A stretch of DNA of 64,000 bases from Kryptolebias marmoratus (taxonomy: Eukaryota > Chordata > Actinopteri > Cyprinodontiformes > Rivulidae). The notes beneath the pieces are model-generated. The model searched no databases, was not told the DNA's origin, and was given only the letters and a program-made list of their open reading frames with translations. Shown one piece after another: positions 1 to 13,799 of the stretch (positions are counted from its first letter, which is position 1; the number at the start of each line of letters is the position of its first letter). The stretch spans positions 13,719,951-13,783,950 of the forward strand of contig NC_051452.1 of assembly GCF_001649575.2 (NCBI RefSeq), read 5' to 3'. Both the position numbers and the translations under genes were made by a program.

Positions 1-3000
1 CATCTAGTTAAGCGGAGATTTATGATGTTCTGTTTGGTGTTTGCGCACGCCCCGATAGTGAGGACTCCATAATTAGGTCTAGAAGTCAAACACACAACGG
101 GTTACTTGGGTCCATGGCGGAATATGTGCTCATCGAAAGCAGATGCTTATTGATAGCAGCCATGCGTACAGAAGATATTAATATTACCTAACGTATTAAG
201 CCAAAGGCAGCACAAACCGTTAGATACAAGCTCCAAAGATAATAATAATAAAAGATCCTCTGTGGGAAACTGGGGGGTATGTTTCTCTCTGAGTGTAATT
301 AATCAAGCTGAAGAACTAAAAACAGAAAGACTTTTTGCTTTTTAGCCCATTTCTCTCAAAACCCTGCTGCAGACAAATACCAGCATGAACTCGTGTGAGG
401 GGTTTGGAAAGAGGATTAGACTGAACTAAACAGGGAGGGGGGGTTGGGCGTGGATCAGACAAAAATAATTTTACCTTAAATTTAGCATCTGCCTTCTATA
501 TGCAAAAAGAGATGACTGTATAATGTTGCTGTTTAACGTGCTGTCCAACATATGCTTCTTTATTTTTGATTGGGAAAAAAAAACTTTTCATTGAAGAATT
601 AATTTAATATTCAGTGTTTTCGAATTTGTTTTATAAGCCATGGGGTTCCAAAATAGGCTAAACCAAATGATGGACTCCATAAAGTTTTAGTTCAGGGTTT
701 TAAAATTTGGGAACACATCGTCTTGGCAGTAAAGGAACAAAGCCAACACATCCCTCGATTTCTAGACCAGACGAGGTGTCCACCCTTCCAAACATATTCT
801 GTTTGACCATTCCCAAAAATCCAATCATCTACGCGTTCCATCCTGGGAGGCACATATACAGTAGAGGATTTGAAGCAATGTCACTTTAACCATGTCAGTG
901 ATAGTAAACAAATGACACCGCCATTTTTCAGATATCAAATTTAGCTTTTTTGCCAGTAGCAAAATAACACAGAAAAACTAGAAAGTCAATGAAGACAGAA
1001 CGACTTGCTGTGTGTCTGGATGATGTTCTGGTCGTTCATCATTTTCTAAAGGATCCAAATCAAAGAAACAAAGCAAACTGCCGCTCTAAAAATAAGAAAC
1101 TGGAGCCCCACTGGTTACTCCTTTCATATCAGGTAAACATAAATCTCTGTATTTTAAACCTCGGTTTCTATGTAGGTCATTTCATTAGTTTTCTTCAGTA
1201 TTATGGTCTATTGATGTGCAATTTTTGCTGAAATGAGAATTTTGTTTGTGTGACTCATAATCCTGATTCTCTCTTACAACTCTTTACGTAAAAGATTTGA
1301 AATAAAACTAAACATCTTGCATTCTTGCAAAAGTGATGTCTAGACTGGGCATTGAAAAATTAAGCAATAAAAGTTAAAAATGAAAAATATTGCAGGTCTC
1401 TTCAACTTGGAATGCAAACAAGAAAGAATTAATAACAAATGGCACATCAGGGTTAAGTTTCTCAGTCAAGATATGCAGCATGTCTTCACAGTTGAGGTTT
1501 AATGTTGGACATTAAACTGAGCTGAAAATCGTTTCTGAGGAGAAACCCGTTACATGGATGCAGAGGTGTTTCCTCACAGTCACTGTTGGATGTTCTTCTT
1601 TGTATTCCTTCAGTCAGACTGAATAAATCTTTTTTTATTAATGTGTTCTTGTGAGCAGTATGAGTACAACTCTGTGTTGATGGAAAACTTTTAATTAAGC
1701 ATCAAATGGCCCTACTTTGAAACTACGTGTTGACTCTGCTGCTAACCTGAAAACGACAGTTTGTGCTTTTGTTGTCAGAAAATGTTCCACACCAGGGAAA
1801 GTACTTTTTTGGGGTGGCAAAAAAAATGAGTTGCATTGTTGCTGATGCCACTGAGATTTTTCGCACTGGACTTCATTTTTTTTTTCTTGTTGTAGTTGCC
1901 TCTTTAGCTCGGCTACTGTGTTCAGCCCAGCGAGTGTCTCCGTGTGAAGTCAGCGCTGTGCCACGTGACTTACAGCAATATTAATGGGGTAGAAAGACAA
2001 AAAGCAAGGAAAACAGAGGACTGAAAAATGGGGACTCTGTGCTTACGACGTTAAAGTAGAGGTAAAGTATGTTAATAGCATGTTGTTAGTTTTATGTGTG
2101 TGTGAGAAATGTCAAAATGTTTAGGGTTGATGTGGTAATGATATATATCGGGGTAATTGAAGCCTTGTGGCTTTGTGATGCTACAGTCTTTAGTAATGCC
2201 ACACAACAGAAGGTGGGTCCTCACCCACAATCACCATATGGACTCCTGGCATCAATGTCTTGTCCTTGGTAATAACCTGATTTCATTATCCGACTCTCAG
2301 AAATCATCTTCACACGAGGAGGCGTGCCCTGTTTTGTGGATCATAAACAATGTAACGCACATATCGTTCTTAGGCACAGCATGCAGCCTGAAAAACAAGT
2401 CGTCGTTGAAAGCCAGTTTTAGAAAAAAAAAAAAAAACGTGGTGGAGGAAGAGGCTCAGCGGGTTTGCAGCAGAGCCTCTTGTGTGGAAATGGGAAGGCA
2501 AAGTCAGCCAGCATGTAACCACAGCTGCTGGAGGATGAGACATTAGGAGTGGAAGGCGGGGGGGTGGGGGACGGGGGGCCTGCCTGAAGCTATCAGAGTC
2601 CTGCTTTCCCTCCCTCCAACCATCCGAAGAGACGACTAATAACCAGAAACACGACACAATATGCCCACGGGAGATGTGCAGTAAGGATATAAAAATTAAT
2701 TTTTATTGTTATTTTCGCCCAACCTCATGATGACACTGGCCTCGGCAATGAAAATATTTGTTTTGATGCCAATAAAGCTTTTTTGTTTGTTTGTTTGTTT
2801 GTTTTTAAAGCCTGATATGAAATTTAAATGAGAGCCACGGCGCGCTTTACAGATGGTTCAGTTGCGGTTTTTCATACAGATTTTAATTTTTCCCCCTCAC
2901 AGAACAAACATACTTACAAGGCAATTACTTCTAAATTTATCTGCGATCCTAATAAAATTACTATAATAAAAGACTTCAGCATTCTCTTCAAATCAACCCC

Positions 3001-3170
3001 GGGTTGCAGGACTTTCTCGCTCCAGGATACTGCGTGGAGCTTTGTGGAGAAATAAAACCCAAATAAAAAACAATATCTCCTTTATAAACTAGATTATAGC
3101 TTCATAACTATTCTGCTGGATTAACACACCTTAAAATCTAAAACTAAACCAGATGAACACACATGTGACC
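1..3170. other. no gene recognised
   Basis: AT-rich DNA with only short chance frames. A (TTTG) run lies near 2785-2803. If b3galt1 starts at 18.5 kb, this would be intron or upstream of its coding exon. Confidence 0.5.
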
Positions 3171-3540
3171 CAGGCTGGCAAAATGTGATGCCATAATTAA
3201 GATTTGTGTAAAAATGAGTCTATAAAGACACCATCACGTGATCCTAGTAACTAAAATAACTCAGTCTGGTTTTGATCAGGTATTGATAGTTTTTCTCTGC
3301 TTGCTGCCAGGAAATCCCTTCGTATAATGTTTGGCGTTATTGCGAAGGTCGGAGATTCCTCTTTTTAAATCCAGGGCTTGAATTCCCAGTGGCGCATCAC
3401 TCCAGGCCAATAAAAATCCAGTTTTCAAACCGGTACATTTGTAAACAAAACTAGCCTGTTGCCGAATGATTACTTGCCGAATTTCACCATTTTGAAGCTT
3501 TTGAGATAGAGAATTTGTAAACAATACTAACTAATAATAA
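3171..3540. repeat. dispersed repeat, copy 1 of a diverged pair
   Basis: Shares a block order with 4780-5145: atttgtgtaaaaatgagtc-ataaagacacca, then caataaaaatccagttt, then tttgtaaacaaa, gttgcc and attttgaagct. Non-coding; family unknown. Confidence 0.55.
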
Positions 3541-4779
3541 CTTAATAACTACACAGCTGACTGCATACTTTGCATTATCATATAAAGTACTTGTTTACTG
3601 TTTCATTTGTTACGGTTTGGGCATTTTATACTAGTTTACTTAATTAACCAGTAGCAGAAAACCTTTGTTCGAGAAAATGGCAAGAAATCAGGCAGAGTCA
3701 TTGTTCACCTGTTACTTTTTTTATTTTTAGGCAAGCAAGCAGCCCATTATCTGACTTGGGTTTTTTTAAACATAGCTTTTTATTCCTTGTTTGTTTAGTC
3801 AGCCAACAGTATTTTCCAAGCACCTTAGCTGACCGCGGACGCAAACGTAGATTAAGGATGTGACTCATATTCAGACGAGCTGTAACTGTACACACAGAAA
3901 ATTAGAAGTCAATAATTGCACGTATTAGGCTGCTAAATTATTTACATTTGTTCTCTGCTTCAAATAAAAAAGGCCTAACAAAGCAGGCAGACGGATTTCA
4001 ATTAGTGCTTTATTTAAGTGGCAGCTGGCGCTAAAGAAAAGCTGCTGTCTGTACGTCACTGAGCTGTGAACGGAAAATGGGTTTTCCTTCAGCAGCCTCT
4101 TGCACTACCTGTTTGATTGTTGTTTTTAACCACCTTCTAGTTATTAGAAATCACAAATTTTCAATTTTCTGATTAAAATTTAACATTCCACCTAAGATAT
4201 GTTATGTTACATGCTATAGTGTCTTCAAATTATGCTTTCTGGGTTATTTATTTATATTTTTCGTTTATCTTATTTTATTTTTTTTAAGGAAGGGGCAAGC
4301 ACATTTTTGGTCACCTGCCAAAGAAACTCATCCGTGCCAGTAAATCGAGTGAGGTATTGACAAAAAGTTACAACAGAAGGTTAACATTCATTTCATATGA
4401 ACCTGGCGAACGACGGGTGCCTCCTCCACCACTACAGCAGTGGAGAAAGCAGCTGAAAAGATTTCTTTGTGCATGTTTCAGCCTCTATCCACACTACTCT
4501 AGATATTTAGAAAACAATATTAATTTACATTGCACCTTCTGTACATTCAAACAGAGTTTTGGATGGGTTTTTTTTTTGGAAACCTCTTAAAATTGTAAAA
4601 ATTAAAAAAAAAACTTGAACAGGAAATGGAACTTTTCAAAAACAATGATGAAGCAGCCTATTTAAACACATGCAATTTCCCTTTGTGCCTTCGCAACACA
4701 AGTAATGTGACCTGTGCTGACAAAATGAGTCCAAATGCACACAGGGTGCAGTTCCAAAAAAGTGTCAATGTGGCTTTTG

Positions 4780-5145
4780 CCAAAATTGAAATTTGTGTAA
4801 AAATGAGTCCATAAAGACACCACCTAGTGATCCCAGTAACTAAAATAGCAAACAATCTACCTTTATATCTAAGTTTTCAAAAATAATTGTGCCCTATAAT
4901 CCTTTTATTTCCCCTGGTTGCCATTGTGCTGAGAATTCCCTTCATATAAAGTTTCACATCACCGTGAAGCTTTTGAATACCCGATGACATCATTCCAGAA
5001 CAATAAAAATCCAGTTTTTAAACTGGCGCTCTCGTAAACAAATTTAGCTTGTTGCCAGTTAATAAATCACAGAATTTCAACAAACTCTGTCTCATTTTGA
5101 AGCTGTTCAGCTGGAGAATTTAAAAATAATAACTCAATATTAAAA
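4780..5145. repeat. dispersed repeat, copy 2 of a diverged pair
   Basis: The same block order as 3171-3540 with many substitutions and small indels. Both copies are in the same orientation, about 1.6 kb apart. Confidence 0.55.
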
Positions 5146-5724
5146 GATTCCTCACTGCGACTCATTTTGCCAGCACGGGACACATTTAGAGGCATTTTTA
5201 CCATTTTATGTCGGTCTGTGTTGCTTTATCCTGATTTTATTGCTGTCCAACTGTGTGGAGGAAACTGTGAACCTTAAGTTCGTAACTGTACTGTTTTCCT
5301 TTTCACCCCTAGTAGGCGCTGTCTACAGCAGTTGATCTTTGGCTCTAGTCAATGGTGATACATGAGCTAGCAGAAAAATAAAACAAAAGCACTATTGTTT
5401 CGTTAACAGCCATCTACCATATAGATTTTACTTCTGTTTTAAGAACTTTTAATTAATGTTAATCGCCAAATGAATAGCATAAAGAACATCTGGAAATGTT
5501 GTAGTCATTATTACATTTTAAATATTTATGCTTTTTTTGCTCTCTTTCTGTCAGACACAGGTAAAGCCAGGCTTTCAGTTCTAACCCAGTACTGCCTGAA
5601 GTTATTTACAGCTATATAAGAAAAAAAAATGTTTTTCTGCTGTCAAGCAGATGTAACAAAGTTTGTTAGTTTAATTACAGCACATACAGTAAAATAAATT
5701 TCACTATGTTGCAATTTAGCAACA

Positions 5725-5726
<2 letters not shown>

Positions 5727-5760
<34 letters not shown>
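5727..5760 (+). repeat. (TG)n microsatellite
   Basis: About 17 uninterrupted TG units followed by a G-rich stretch to 5785. Confidence 0.95.
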
Positions 5761-5763
<3 letters not shown>

Positions 5764-6082
5764 GGGTGTGTGGGGGAGGGGGGTGGGATTTATTTTTTTG
5801 TTTGTTTTTATTTTTATGTAGTTCTTGGTGTTGCCAGTTAACACAACAAAATCTAAAAATCCTTGATCCTTGAATTTTTTGAACTTCTTTTAAATGCTCC
5901 CATAAATTCTCAGTCATTTTTACTGTCTTCTACTGTTCCTTCGGGGTGGGGGGGAAATCGACCCACTGAAACCTAAAATAAAATCATTTTTTGATCCCAC
6001 AGTCATCATGATATAAAGTAATGGGAGTTACAGGTTTGGTTGTTTTTACTGTGATTCCTCTACTTAAACGCCAAAAATCTAA

Positions 6083-6440
6083 ATGAAAAAAGAAAATTAG
6101 CTCTGTGGCTAACAGCGTGTGGACTCCTGCTGGTTGTCAGTAAACAGGACCACATGGGGTGGGGGGCGGACTTTCTTTAAAAAACTCCAGACTGGAGTTT
6201 TTCCGGACTGGTCGAAAATTCCATTTGGGCATCATAAGGCAGGAGCAGTGCCACTTTCTCTAAAATGAAAAACAACATTAGCTCCGTGGCTGACAGAGTC
6301 CGGACTCAAACAGGCTGAACGAAAAACGGCTCGTTGTTATCGGCTACCGGATCCAATGATTGAGGATGGTCAAAATCCGGATTGGAAATTTTCCGAATTG
6401 TTGAAAAAAATGCCAATGTAGGCATACTAATGGGGGAAAA
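6083..6440. repeat. diverged direct tandem duplication, period about 182 bp
   Basis: The blocks attagctc-gtggct-acag, then gg-c---aaaatcc---ttgg and gccactttct, appear twice in the same order, starting near 6083 and 6265. Non-coding. Confidence 0.5.
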
Positions 6441-7699
6441 AAAGCCACTTTCTAGAAAAATGCCATAAAATAAAAAAAAAAAAATTGTAAACTTCTAAAT
6501 AAACTGAATTGTCTTTTTGTAAAACTAATGGCCCTTAAGGAACTAAAACAAATTTTAAAAAAAGTCATTTAAATATGCTATTTATATTTCAGGCTGAGAT
6601 GGCTTTGAAAGACAGACTCATTTATGGTGGAAAAAAATATTAATAAATAGTATTTTTCAGTAGTCATGAAGACTGGTCGATTTCCACCCAGAAACAGTTA
6701 TTGTGATAAAGTTAAAGAACCTTCAGAGAGTTAAACTAGTTTCCAAGTCTCAGGTATGTAAATAATTTTACTGTTGCTGTTATTGTTGAAATAGAATTTT
6801 AAAATTGAATTGCAACATGTTTCTGTACCAACACAGTATTTCATATATTGCCTAATACTGAAAAAACACTTTACTGCACAACAGCTAGTTGGTGGCAACA
6901 TGGTTCCAAAATTATCCTTGGTATGTACAGAAGATGAATCAACAGGCATTTGTGGCCACCTCTGTGGCAATATTCTATAAGGGGTTATATACATAAATAA
7001 TAAAAGCTTCATTTTATTTATTTTTGCCATGCTGGAATCAGATCTATATTATCTAATTTGTTTACATTGTCTTTTGCGCTATGCAATAAAACTGCTGAAG
7101 GTGACTGTTAACAGCAAAATTACCTGATATAAAATAATTCATTTTGATTTTTGGAGGAAAATTAATCATTTAGAATAATCAATATAGCCCTAGTCAGAAT
7201 CGTGCTGCTTCAGAACGATGGCAGACGGGAGCAGTTGAATTTATTGACATACAGCTGAACTGAAAGCGTTAGATTCAGCTGCAGCTTGAACATTTTTAAG
7301 AACAATTTAATATCATTCAGCTCAGGTGATGTTAACACGACCTGGCACTAAAACTAATTACTGTAGGAGAAATGTCTGGGAGTTATTTGACAACACGACG
7401 TGTCGGAGCCTAGCTTTAATCCTCCTCGCTGCAGTGTGAGCGTGTTGCTCGGTAGAACTGCGGAAGACTTGAGGAGCATTAGGAGTGACATGTTTATGTT
7501 GCTGATTCTGACTCTGTCTGATCTCTGTCTCAAAGTGTTACCGAAGCCAGATCGATTACTGGAACGCAGTTAGGGTTTCCTAGCTTTCTGTCTGCTGTGA
7601 AGCAGTCAGAGCAAACTATCTGCCTAAAACGAGGGTTTGAAATGAACCCACTTTCTGTGATGTGTTGTCATTTGTTCTTATTAATAAAAGCAAACACAG

Positions 7700-8130
7700 G
7701 AGACAGCACGTTCGGTTTCTTCTTGGCGACGATGTCGCTGTGATTTAATAAGAGCACGAATGTTGCGTCAAATTTGGTAAATCCATCCAAAATATGACAA
7801 TGGACACCCAGGCTGTTCAGAGTTTGAATCCTGCTGCTGGAAGCGGTGGAATTATATATTAAAAGAAAGCCCAAATCGGTGTGATCACGGCACGGTGCCG
7901 CTGCTGGATACGAATCTATCATCTGTGCCCACGCGGTCATTTGCAGAACCGAGGGACACGTGTGGCCCGGCTCCAGCCAACAAGATTATCGAATGATCCA
8001 ATAAACTTTAGACGACGGATACAGACACAGATGAAAAAGCGGAGCTCCATGTGCTGCGCAGAGACGCTCCCGGAGAGACGGAGTGAAGGTGGAGGCGGGG
8101 GTGGCAGCAGCAGCAGCACAGGGAGGTAGT
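7700..8130. promoter_or_regulatory. moderately CpG-enriched segment, possible promoter or 5' exon
   Basis: About 17 CG dinucleotides in roughly 240 bp (7890-8130), a CCAAT at 7998-8002 and a purine-rich, GGC-containing stretch. A plus-strand donor-like GGGAG|GTAGTA is near 8126. No recognisable protein is encoded on either strand. It could be a promoter, a noncoding exon or chance composition. Confidence 0.25.
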
Positions 8131-8261
8131 AGATGAACGGAACAGCTCAGAGCACATCAATGTAAAAACCAGAGCCTTGGAGCTCCGGAATCACAGAGGA
8201 AAACATACTGTCACACACACATAAAAAAGAAAAAAAATTCAAACGATACCGCCAGTAATTA

Positions 8262-9115
8262 AAGGCTTACCATTTCTTGAAGGAATGCGAATCACCCGCC
8301 ACCTTTCATGGCAGAGTTTTAAACTAAGATCATCTTATGATGAGAAGGGAGTTGGAACTGTTGAGGTCACACGTGAACTCATGCTAGATGTGTCTGCACT
8401 CAAGTATGTGTTAGGGATGACTCTCAGCCACCACCACCTTAAAGTTTAACTCAATATCTGCAAAACTGGTTGAGTTATAGCCATTTTTGTGGTGGCCATC
8501 TTAAAATGGGTTGATTACGAATGTTAGTGAGTCGTAGTCATGTAGTCAGTGATTACTTTCTGAGAGTTTTACTTAAATCTATCCAGGGGTTTGTGAAATA
8601 TTTTGTTACCAGGGTCAGTCTTGACTTACAGGTAATGCCAAAGTTTTACTGTGTACAGCTCAGAGAACATATTGTGAATGACTCTCAGCTACTCCCAAAT
8701 CAGTGTGTAAAACTGACTTGATTCGAACCATATTTGCCTTTCCATTTTTGTTTAAATTAATTCCAGTTTCCAGTGATTCTCTAAAAGTCCAATAATTTTT
8801 ATGGAAAGTGTATAATTTGAAATATCTCCAAAATTCCCCTGCTTAACTTCACATAAAAAGTTTCTAGATTTTTTTCCATTTTTTACTTTTTTGCAAACCT
8901 AGTTATAGCCCTTCCAGTTTTTGCTAACTCTGATTAGCAGTGCCGGCCATCTTGATTTGGCTTCGCTCCGAACGTTAATCACTGGTAGATGTTTGTCCAA
9001 TGATTACTTTCTGAGAGTTTCAGTGAAATTCCTTCATTGGGTCATAAAACTAACACACACATACAAGCAAAACTTTACTGGCCCTGGCCTCCAGCAGCAG
9101 GCGATAATCATTGTG
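8262..9115 (+). repeat. 303-bp repeat family, divergent copy
   Basis: Begins attaaaggcttaccatttcttg, the same edge as the copy at 41775. It holds about two and a half diverged units with the signatures aatatctg-aaa, gagttatagccattttt, ggccatctt and gattactttctgagagttt. Non-coding. Confidence 0.75.
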
Positions 9116-12100
9116 TAACCCAACACTTGTAAAGTCTGACAAAACGTTGCAATACAGAAAACCACTCATTTTAGATTAAAAAAAACCAGACGTCTGTTTT
9201 CTAATCGCTTCCGCATCTTTTCGAGATTATTCCAAACATTTCCACCTTTACTTACTCAGAAAGTTAAATGCCAGAAATGTGATAAACTAAAGACATGTTC
9301 TTCCAAATAACAAGAGGCCTCCCAAAATGCAACAGGAGAGTATAAAAAGGATAAACTATAAACTATATCATTTACATTTTATTTCTATGTAATAAATGGA
9401 GCAATCTAATCGATTTTGCTGTCTTTAACAGTTACTTTAATTGTAAATAAATTGAGTTAAAGAAAGCAGGTCAGCATTTGATGGTTCACCCTCTGAAGGT
9501 AAATAATGACTGAGTCTTGATCAAACTGGATGGAATCTGTTTGAGTTTAAGCATCTAAACATGGATCTTAGTCCAGCTCATAGCTTTTAATTTGCTGTAC
9601 ATCACAAAGCTGCGCTTGATTCAGTAAATATAAAGCAGTCAGAGGGGGCAGGATTTCCTTTTGATTTGGGCTCTCGGCACATGTGACCCACATCAACGCT
9701 TTCCAGTACAGCTTAATATAATGAAGCTGTCATACAATATGGAATTATATGCATAAGATACAGCATTATGCATTATTACTATCTGCCATAAAAGGCTTAT
9801 TATGGCTTGAAATTTAAGGGTTTCTAATATACTATAAACCTTACATTCTTACATTAAATATGCAACAGTTGTCTTTTATTTAGTTATGATAATACTGTTG
9901 AAAGCGGAGATTTAATACATAGATAATGGCTCAGACAAAAGCTTATTTGTACAAAAGGTAGAATCAATTGTTGCTTCGAAAAGTAGTTTCGTCGACCTAT
10001 GAGCATATCAGCCTTTTTCAGGTTTGGACAGGAGGCTGAAGGCTGAAGCTTCAAAACTCAATCTGAAGGTGTGCTCGTGGCGTACACAGAGGGAAGCAGG
10101 TGTTGGGATATTTCCACCAACTTTGACCGATCGCAGCCTCTCAACAATATCCCGTCAGCTCTGCTTTGGCTCGTTCTTTCCTTGTTTCCCACCAGCAACA
10201 GACTGCCCGACATAAACGTCTATGGATTCTAGCTCAGTTCTTCCTACTCGTCTGCCTCTGTGCTATCAGCTGCAAATGTAAGAAAAGTAGCAACATGCTT
10301 TGGCGCATTTAGTTGATGCCAAGTCATTTATCAATGAACAGATTGTGCATTAAACCAGTATCTTGCTGGGCTGTTACTGTTGAGGACAAGTCTGCAACTT
10401 ATAGTTGTGAGAAAACTAAAAAAATAATAATAAAAAAAGGCACATTTTTTGTTGCATTCTCATCAAATTCTGAGCCATGTGGTAGCATTTTGCGTGGCAA
10501 TTTTTTAAAAATCATGGTGGACTTATATATGAAATGCCTGTAACTCTGTTCTAACCCTTCACCCTATTTTGGTACCCGCTTTGTTCCCACCTTTAGCAGC
10601 CGCCCCCAAGTTTATCTGAACCACTTTTTTATTATTAGCTAAAATTGGCGTGGGTTTCAGATCTGGACATTCGTAACGGTAGCCTCCAATATATGAAACA
10701 CAGCTCTAGAATTAAGAAAATTAAGCGTTTGAGTCACCCGTGATAACCTTGCGACTGTTTTGATAGGCAATGTTTTTTGGAGATGTTCAAAATTCAAGTG
10801 ACAACAACGCGACCCTCTATGACTCAAGTGAAGTAATTGAGAACCCCCACAAATGTTTCGAGCCGTTTTGGAGACTCCCTGATGGTCGCCAACTAGTTGC
10901 AGCTCAGTGAATTACTGGCTTTAGTTATAAAGTCAGAAAGTTCCTATTTACACTTTAAAATCCACTATGCTTTCTGCAGCCCTGCTCCTAAAGAGTAGGC
11001 ATCACTACAGAGAACTAATACTCCTATGCCACAGTATTAGCAGCAGGAGAAGAGTTTACAGGAAGTACTTAACTACATAGTTTATATTTAAAAATTTGTA
11101 CTTGTTCGTAATATTCTTTTCTGGAATATCTTTTGCCGGCAACCACAAAGCCCTCCTTCTTGTGTTACAAAATGCACATGGAGGTAAAACTTGCAAAGCA
11201 GGAATAGTGAGCTGCAGGTCTGTCACGAGACAGGAGAAGAATATTTTTAGGAAAAAAGCTTCGGCCACAAACTCATCTGACTGGCCTCTCTCCTGATTGA
11301 ATTTCAAGGATCTCCTTAGATTAGAGCTTCAACTACACATGACCTTTGAACTCCTCATTAAAGCTTTATGACCTTTGCACTCAGAGGGTCTAACTCAACA
11401 AGGCGCCAAAATTAAAAACCTGATCAACAACCAAATGTCATGTTTCTTAAAAAATTAAATAAATTTACCAAAATTTTTAGATTTCTTATATGAAAATATT
11501 TGCCCAGAATTATAAAAACTTTCCTATTTTTACTTTTTTATCAGTCAGAAAACAGCTTAATGATATATTTTTATATAAATAGACTTTCCCTATGTCTCAA
11601 TTTTTTTTAATGGTTTCTAATTACAGCCCTTTAAAAAGCCTCAACAAAAATTCTAACAGCTACAAACATTTCACCTTAATTACAGAAGAAAACACACCAC
11701 TCCTGTTTTTTCATCTCAGTTGGATTACTGATAAATGTTCAGGTGATGAACACACGATTTACAAAAATACAAACTGCTGCTTTATGCAAAAGAAAGCGGC
11801 AATATTAACATATTAATAAGATTTCCGTGTTTTCTTTCAGGTGCTGTCACTTTTTTCTATTCTTAAAGTTTAACTTCTTGTTTTTATTTAAGTGAAATGA
11901 AAATTTAAATAGTCTTTTATTTGTCTGCTTATTACTAAAGCTTCTTTTGAAAAGAAAATATCCACTCAAACAGTAATGAAGAGCAAGGCTAGTTTGCTCT
12001 CCACTGAGAGGTTTAGGGTTTGACAAAGGATAAATAAATATGAGACAAAAGATTAATAAAAAGCTTAATCAGAGCCACACAGACACTCAGTTTTATACTT

Positions 12101-12556
12101 TTCATAAAAATACATTTTCGAGCACAAGCAAAGGACGTCTGGACCCTTTTATAAGAATCAAAAAAGTGAAGTTGCCTTTGATTTTAAACTGTTGGAGTTT
12201 TTTTATGTAATAAAATGACTCAACTCATTATAAAACAAGCACTGACCAAAGAAAAATACCAGGCTGCTCCTAAATCTAGGCGGTGTACAGAAGGAATCAG
12301 CTGCTGTATGAAGTTGGTCCTCCATCAAGTGAGTGGTTCAGGCCCCTCCATAATGAGGCACTTCTAACAAATATAAAGTGAGGAAACTCCAGCAGCAGAA
12401 CTTCCCTACTACCGAGAGACAGTCCCAGATGAGGAACTTGTATTGGAAACTCTTGGCGACACTATTTACACTACATAAACTTAGCACAAAACCTAAGGAA
12501 ACTGATCATTTCTTTGTTGTACTAATGCTTCTTGAAAAGAAATGTTATAACACCGA
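9116..12556. other. no gene recognised
   Basis: AT-rich, no conserved coding frame, no repeat family that I could name. Confidence 0.5.
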
Positions 12557-13303
12557 AAAGCCTGTTTGGTTTCCCTTAAATGGTATTAGGAAAATGCATT
12601 TATGTGTTGAGCAGCAAAGCTGAGTATGTGGGTTGTGCCTGTGAAAAACTTGCCAAATTTTCTCTGCTAATGCCAATCAGCTTCTTTTCATTGCCTTTTG
12701 TTTGGTGTTGTTTATCAAATAAATTGTGCGATTGAAGTCTGAAGAAACAAGACATCTTGGCAGTTTAGCAATGTATTAATTGAACAAACAGGGCCCTCTG
12801 CAGCATGTGGAGAAACCATACACAGCCACAACAGCCTGGCACTTCCTCCTTATGCTGCTCACCAGCTTGGTTCACAACCTGCTGTGAGATGGCAGACCAT
12901 TCTTCAACCAGCATTTGTCCCAAAACAGCCAGAGTGGTTGTGTTCACCATCCTCTCTACTCTTAAATTCTGAAGGTAGCTGCTGATGAACCCTGATCTGT
13001 AGGGGTGAGCGTTGCCATCTTGGAGGATAGAATTCAGTCTCAGACTGTGGAGCTATGGGACTGCCACTGGTTCCTCACAGGTGCTGACAATTAGGCGCCA
13101 ATCAGGCACCTGATTGTCAGCACCTGTGGTAGCAGAAGCTCAAAACAAGAGGCTGTAGCAGAATAAGCTGTTTGGCAGTGATGATTTGGCAAGTTTTTTT
13201 TTTTTTATTGGCACAAACCACATATTCTACTCTGCTGCTCAACCCACAAATGCATTTTCCCACTAAATGTGACGCCATTTAGGGGAAATAAACAGACTTT
13301 CCA
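12557..13303 (-). mobile_element. deleted Tc1-like element with ~105-bp terminal inverted repeats (copy 1)
   Basis: The left end 12557-12660 and right end 13184-13303 are inverted copies (aagcctgttt...ttccc...aaatgcattt...gagcagca...cttgccaaat). The interior, on the minus strand, encodes LGQMLVEEWSAISQQVV and GCCGCVWF, resembling the C-terminus of a Tc1-type transposase. A perfect 15-bp-arm hairpin lies at 13077-13127. Non-autonomous and broken. Confidence 0.7.
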
Positions 13304-13706
13304 ACAGTAAAAAATGTAAAATTATTGAATGTGGGAAGTGATTTTCATCCATGAAAAACATTTTATTTTATTGGCATCTATAATGCATTTTTTGGGAATA
13401 ATTAACCATCTACTACTGAAAAAGATTTTTCTTTAGAAAAATGAAACATGCACAATTTTTTAATTTATTTAAGTTGTCATGGTGGCCCTGTTCATGCCTG
13501 TTGGCTAAATAGGTAAAGTCACATTTTTCTTGATGACACTACAAATAGTACAGACAAGGTTTCTCACAACAAAGATTTATCCTTGTTCCCTATTACAGTT
13601 TCCGGGAGTTAGCAGTCCCACTGGTATATAAACCAAAGACGAACATCATGCTGACTATGTTCATTTTGTTATATATAGTCAAACAAATTCTGTTTGTTTA
13701 AGCCAC

Positions 13707-13709
<3 letters not shown>

Positions 13710-13737
<28 letters not shown>
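13710..13737 (+). repeat. poly(A) tract, 28 bp
   Basis: An uninterrupted A-run. No retroelement body was recognised immediately upstream. Confidence 0.9.
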
Positions 13738-13738
<1 letters not shown>

Positions 13739-13799
13739 ATTCTCTAGAAAACTAATAGTCTGAACATAAATGATTTTCCATACTCTAGTCTTTTTTACC

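Larger units (their letters stand above)
5146..7690. other. no gene recognised apart from listed repeats
   Basis: Holds the TG microsatellite and the 182-bp duplication. A perfect 11-bp-arm palindrome is at 6180-6202. Otherwise AT-rich. Confidence 0.5.

Noticed and set aside
2157..2546. 129-residue plus-strand frame
   Set aside because: No recognisable motif, contains a K-run from an A-tract, no supporting splice or promoter signals.
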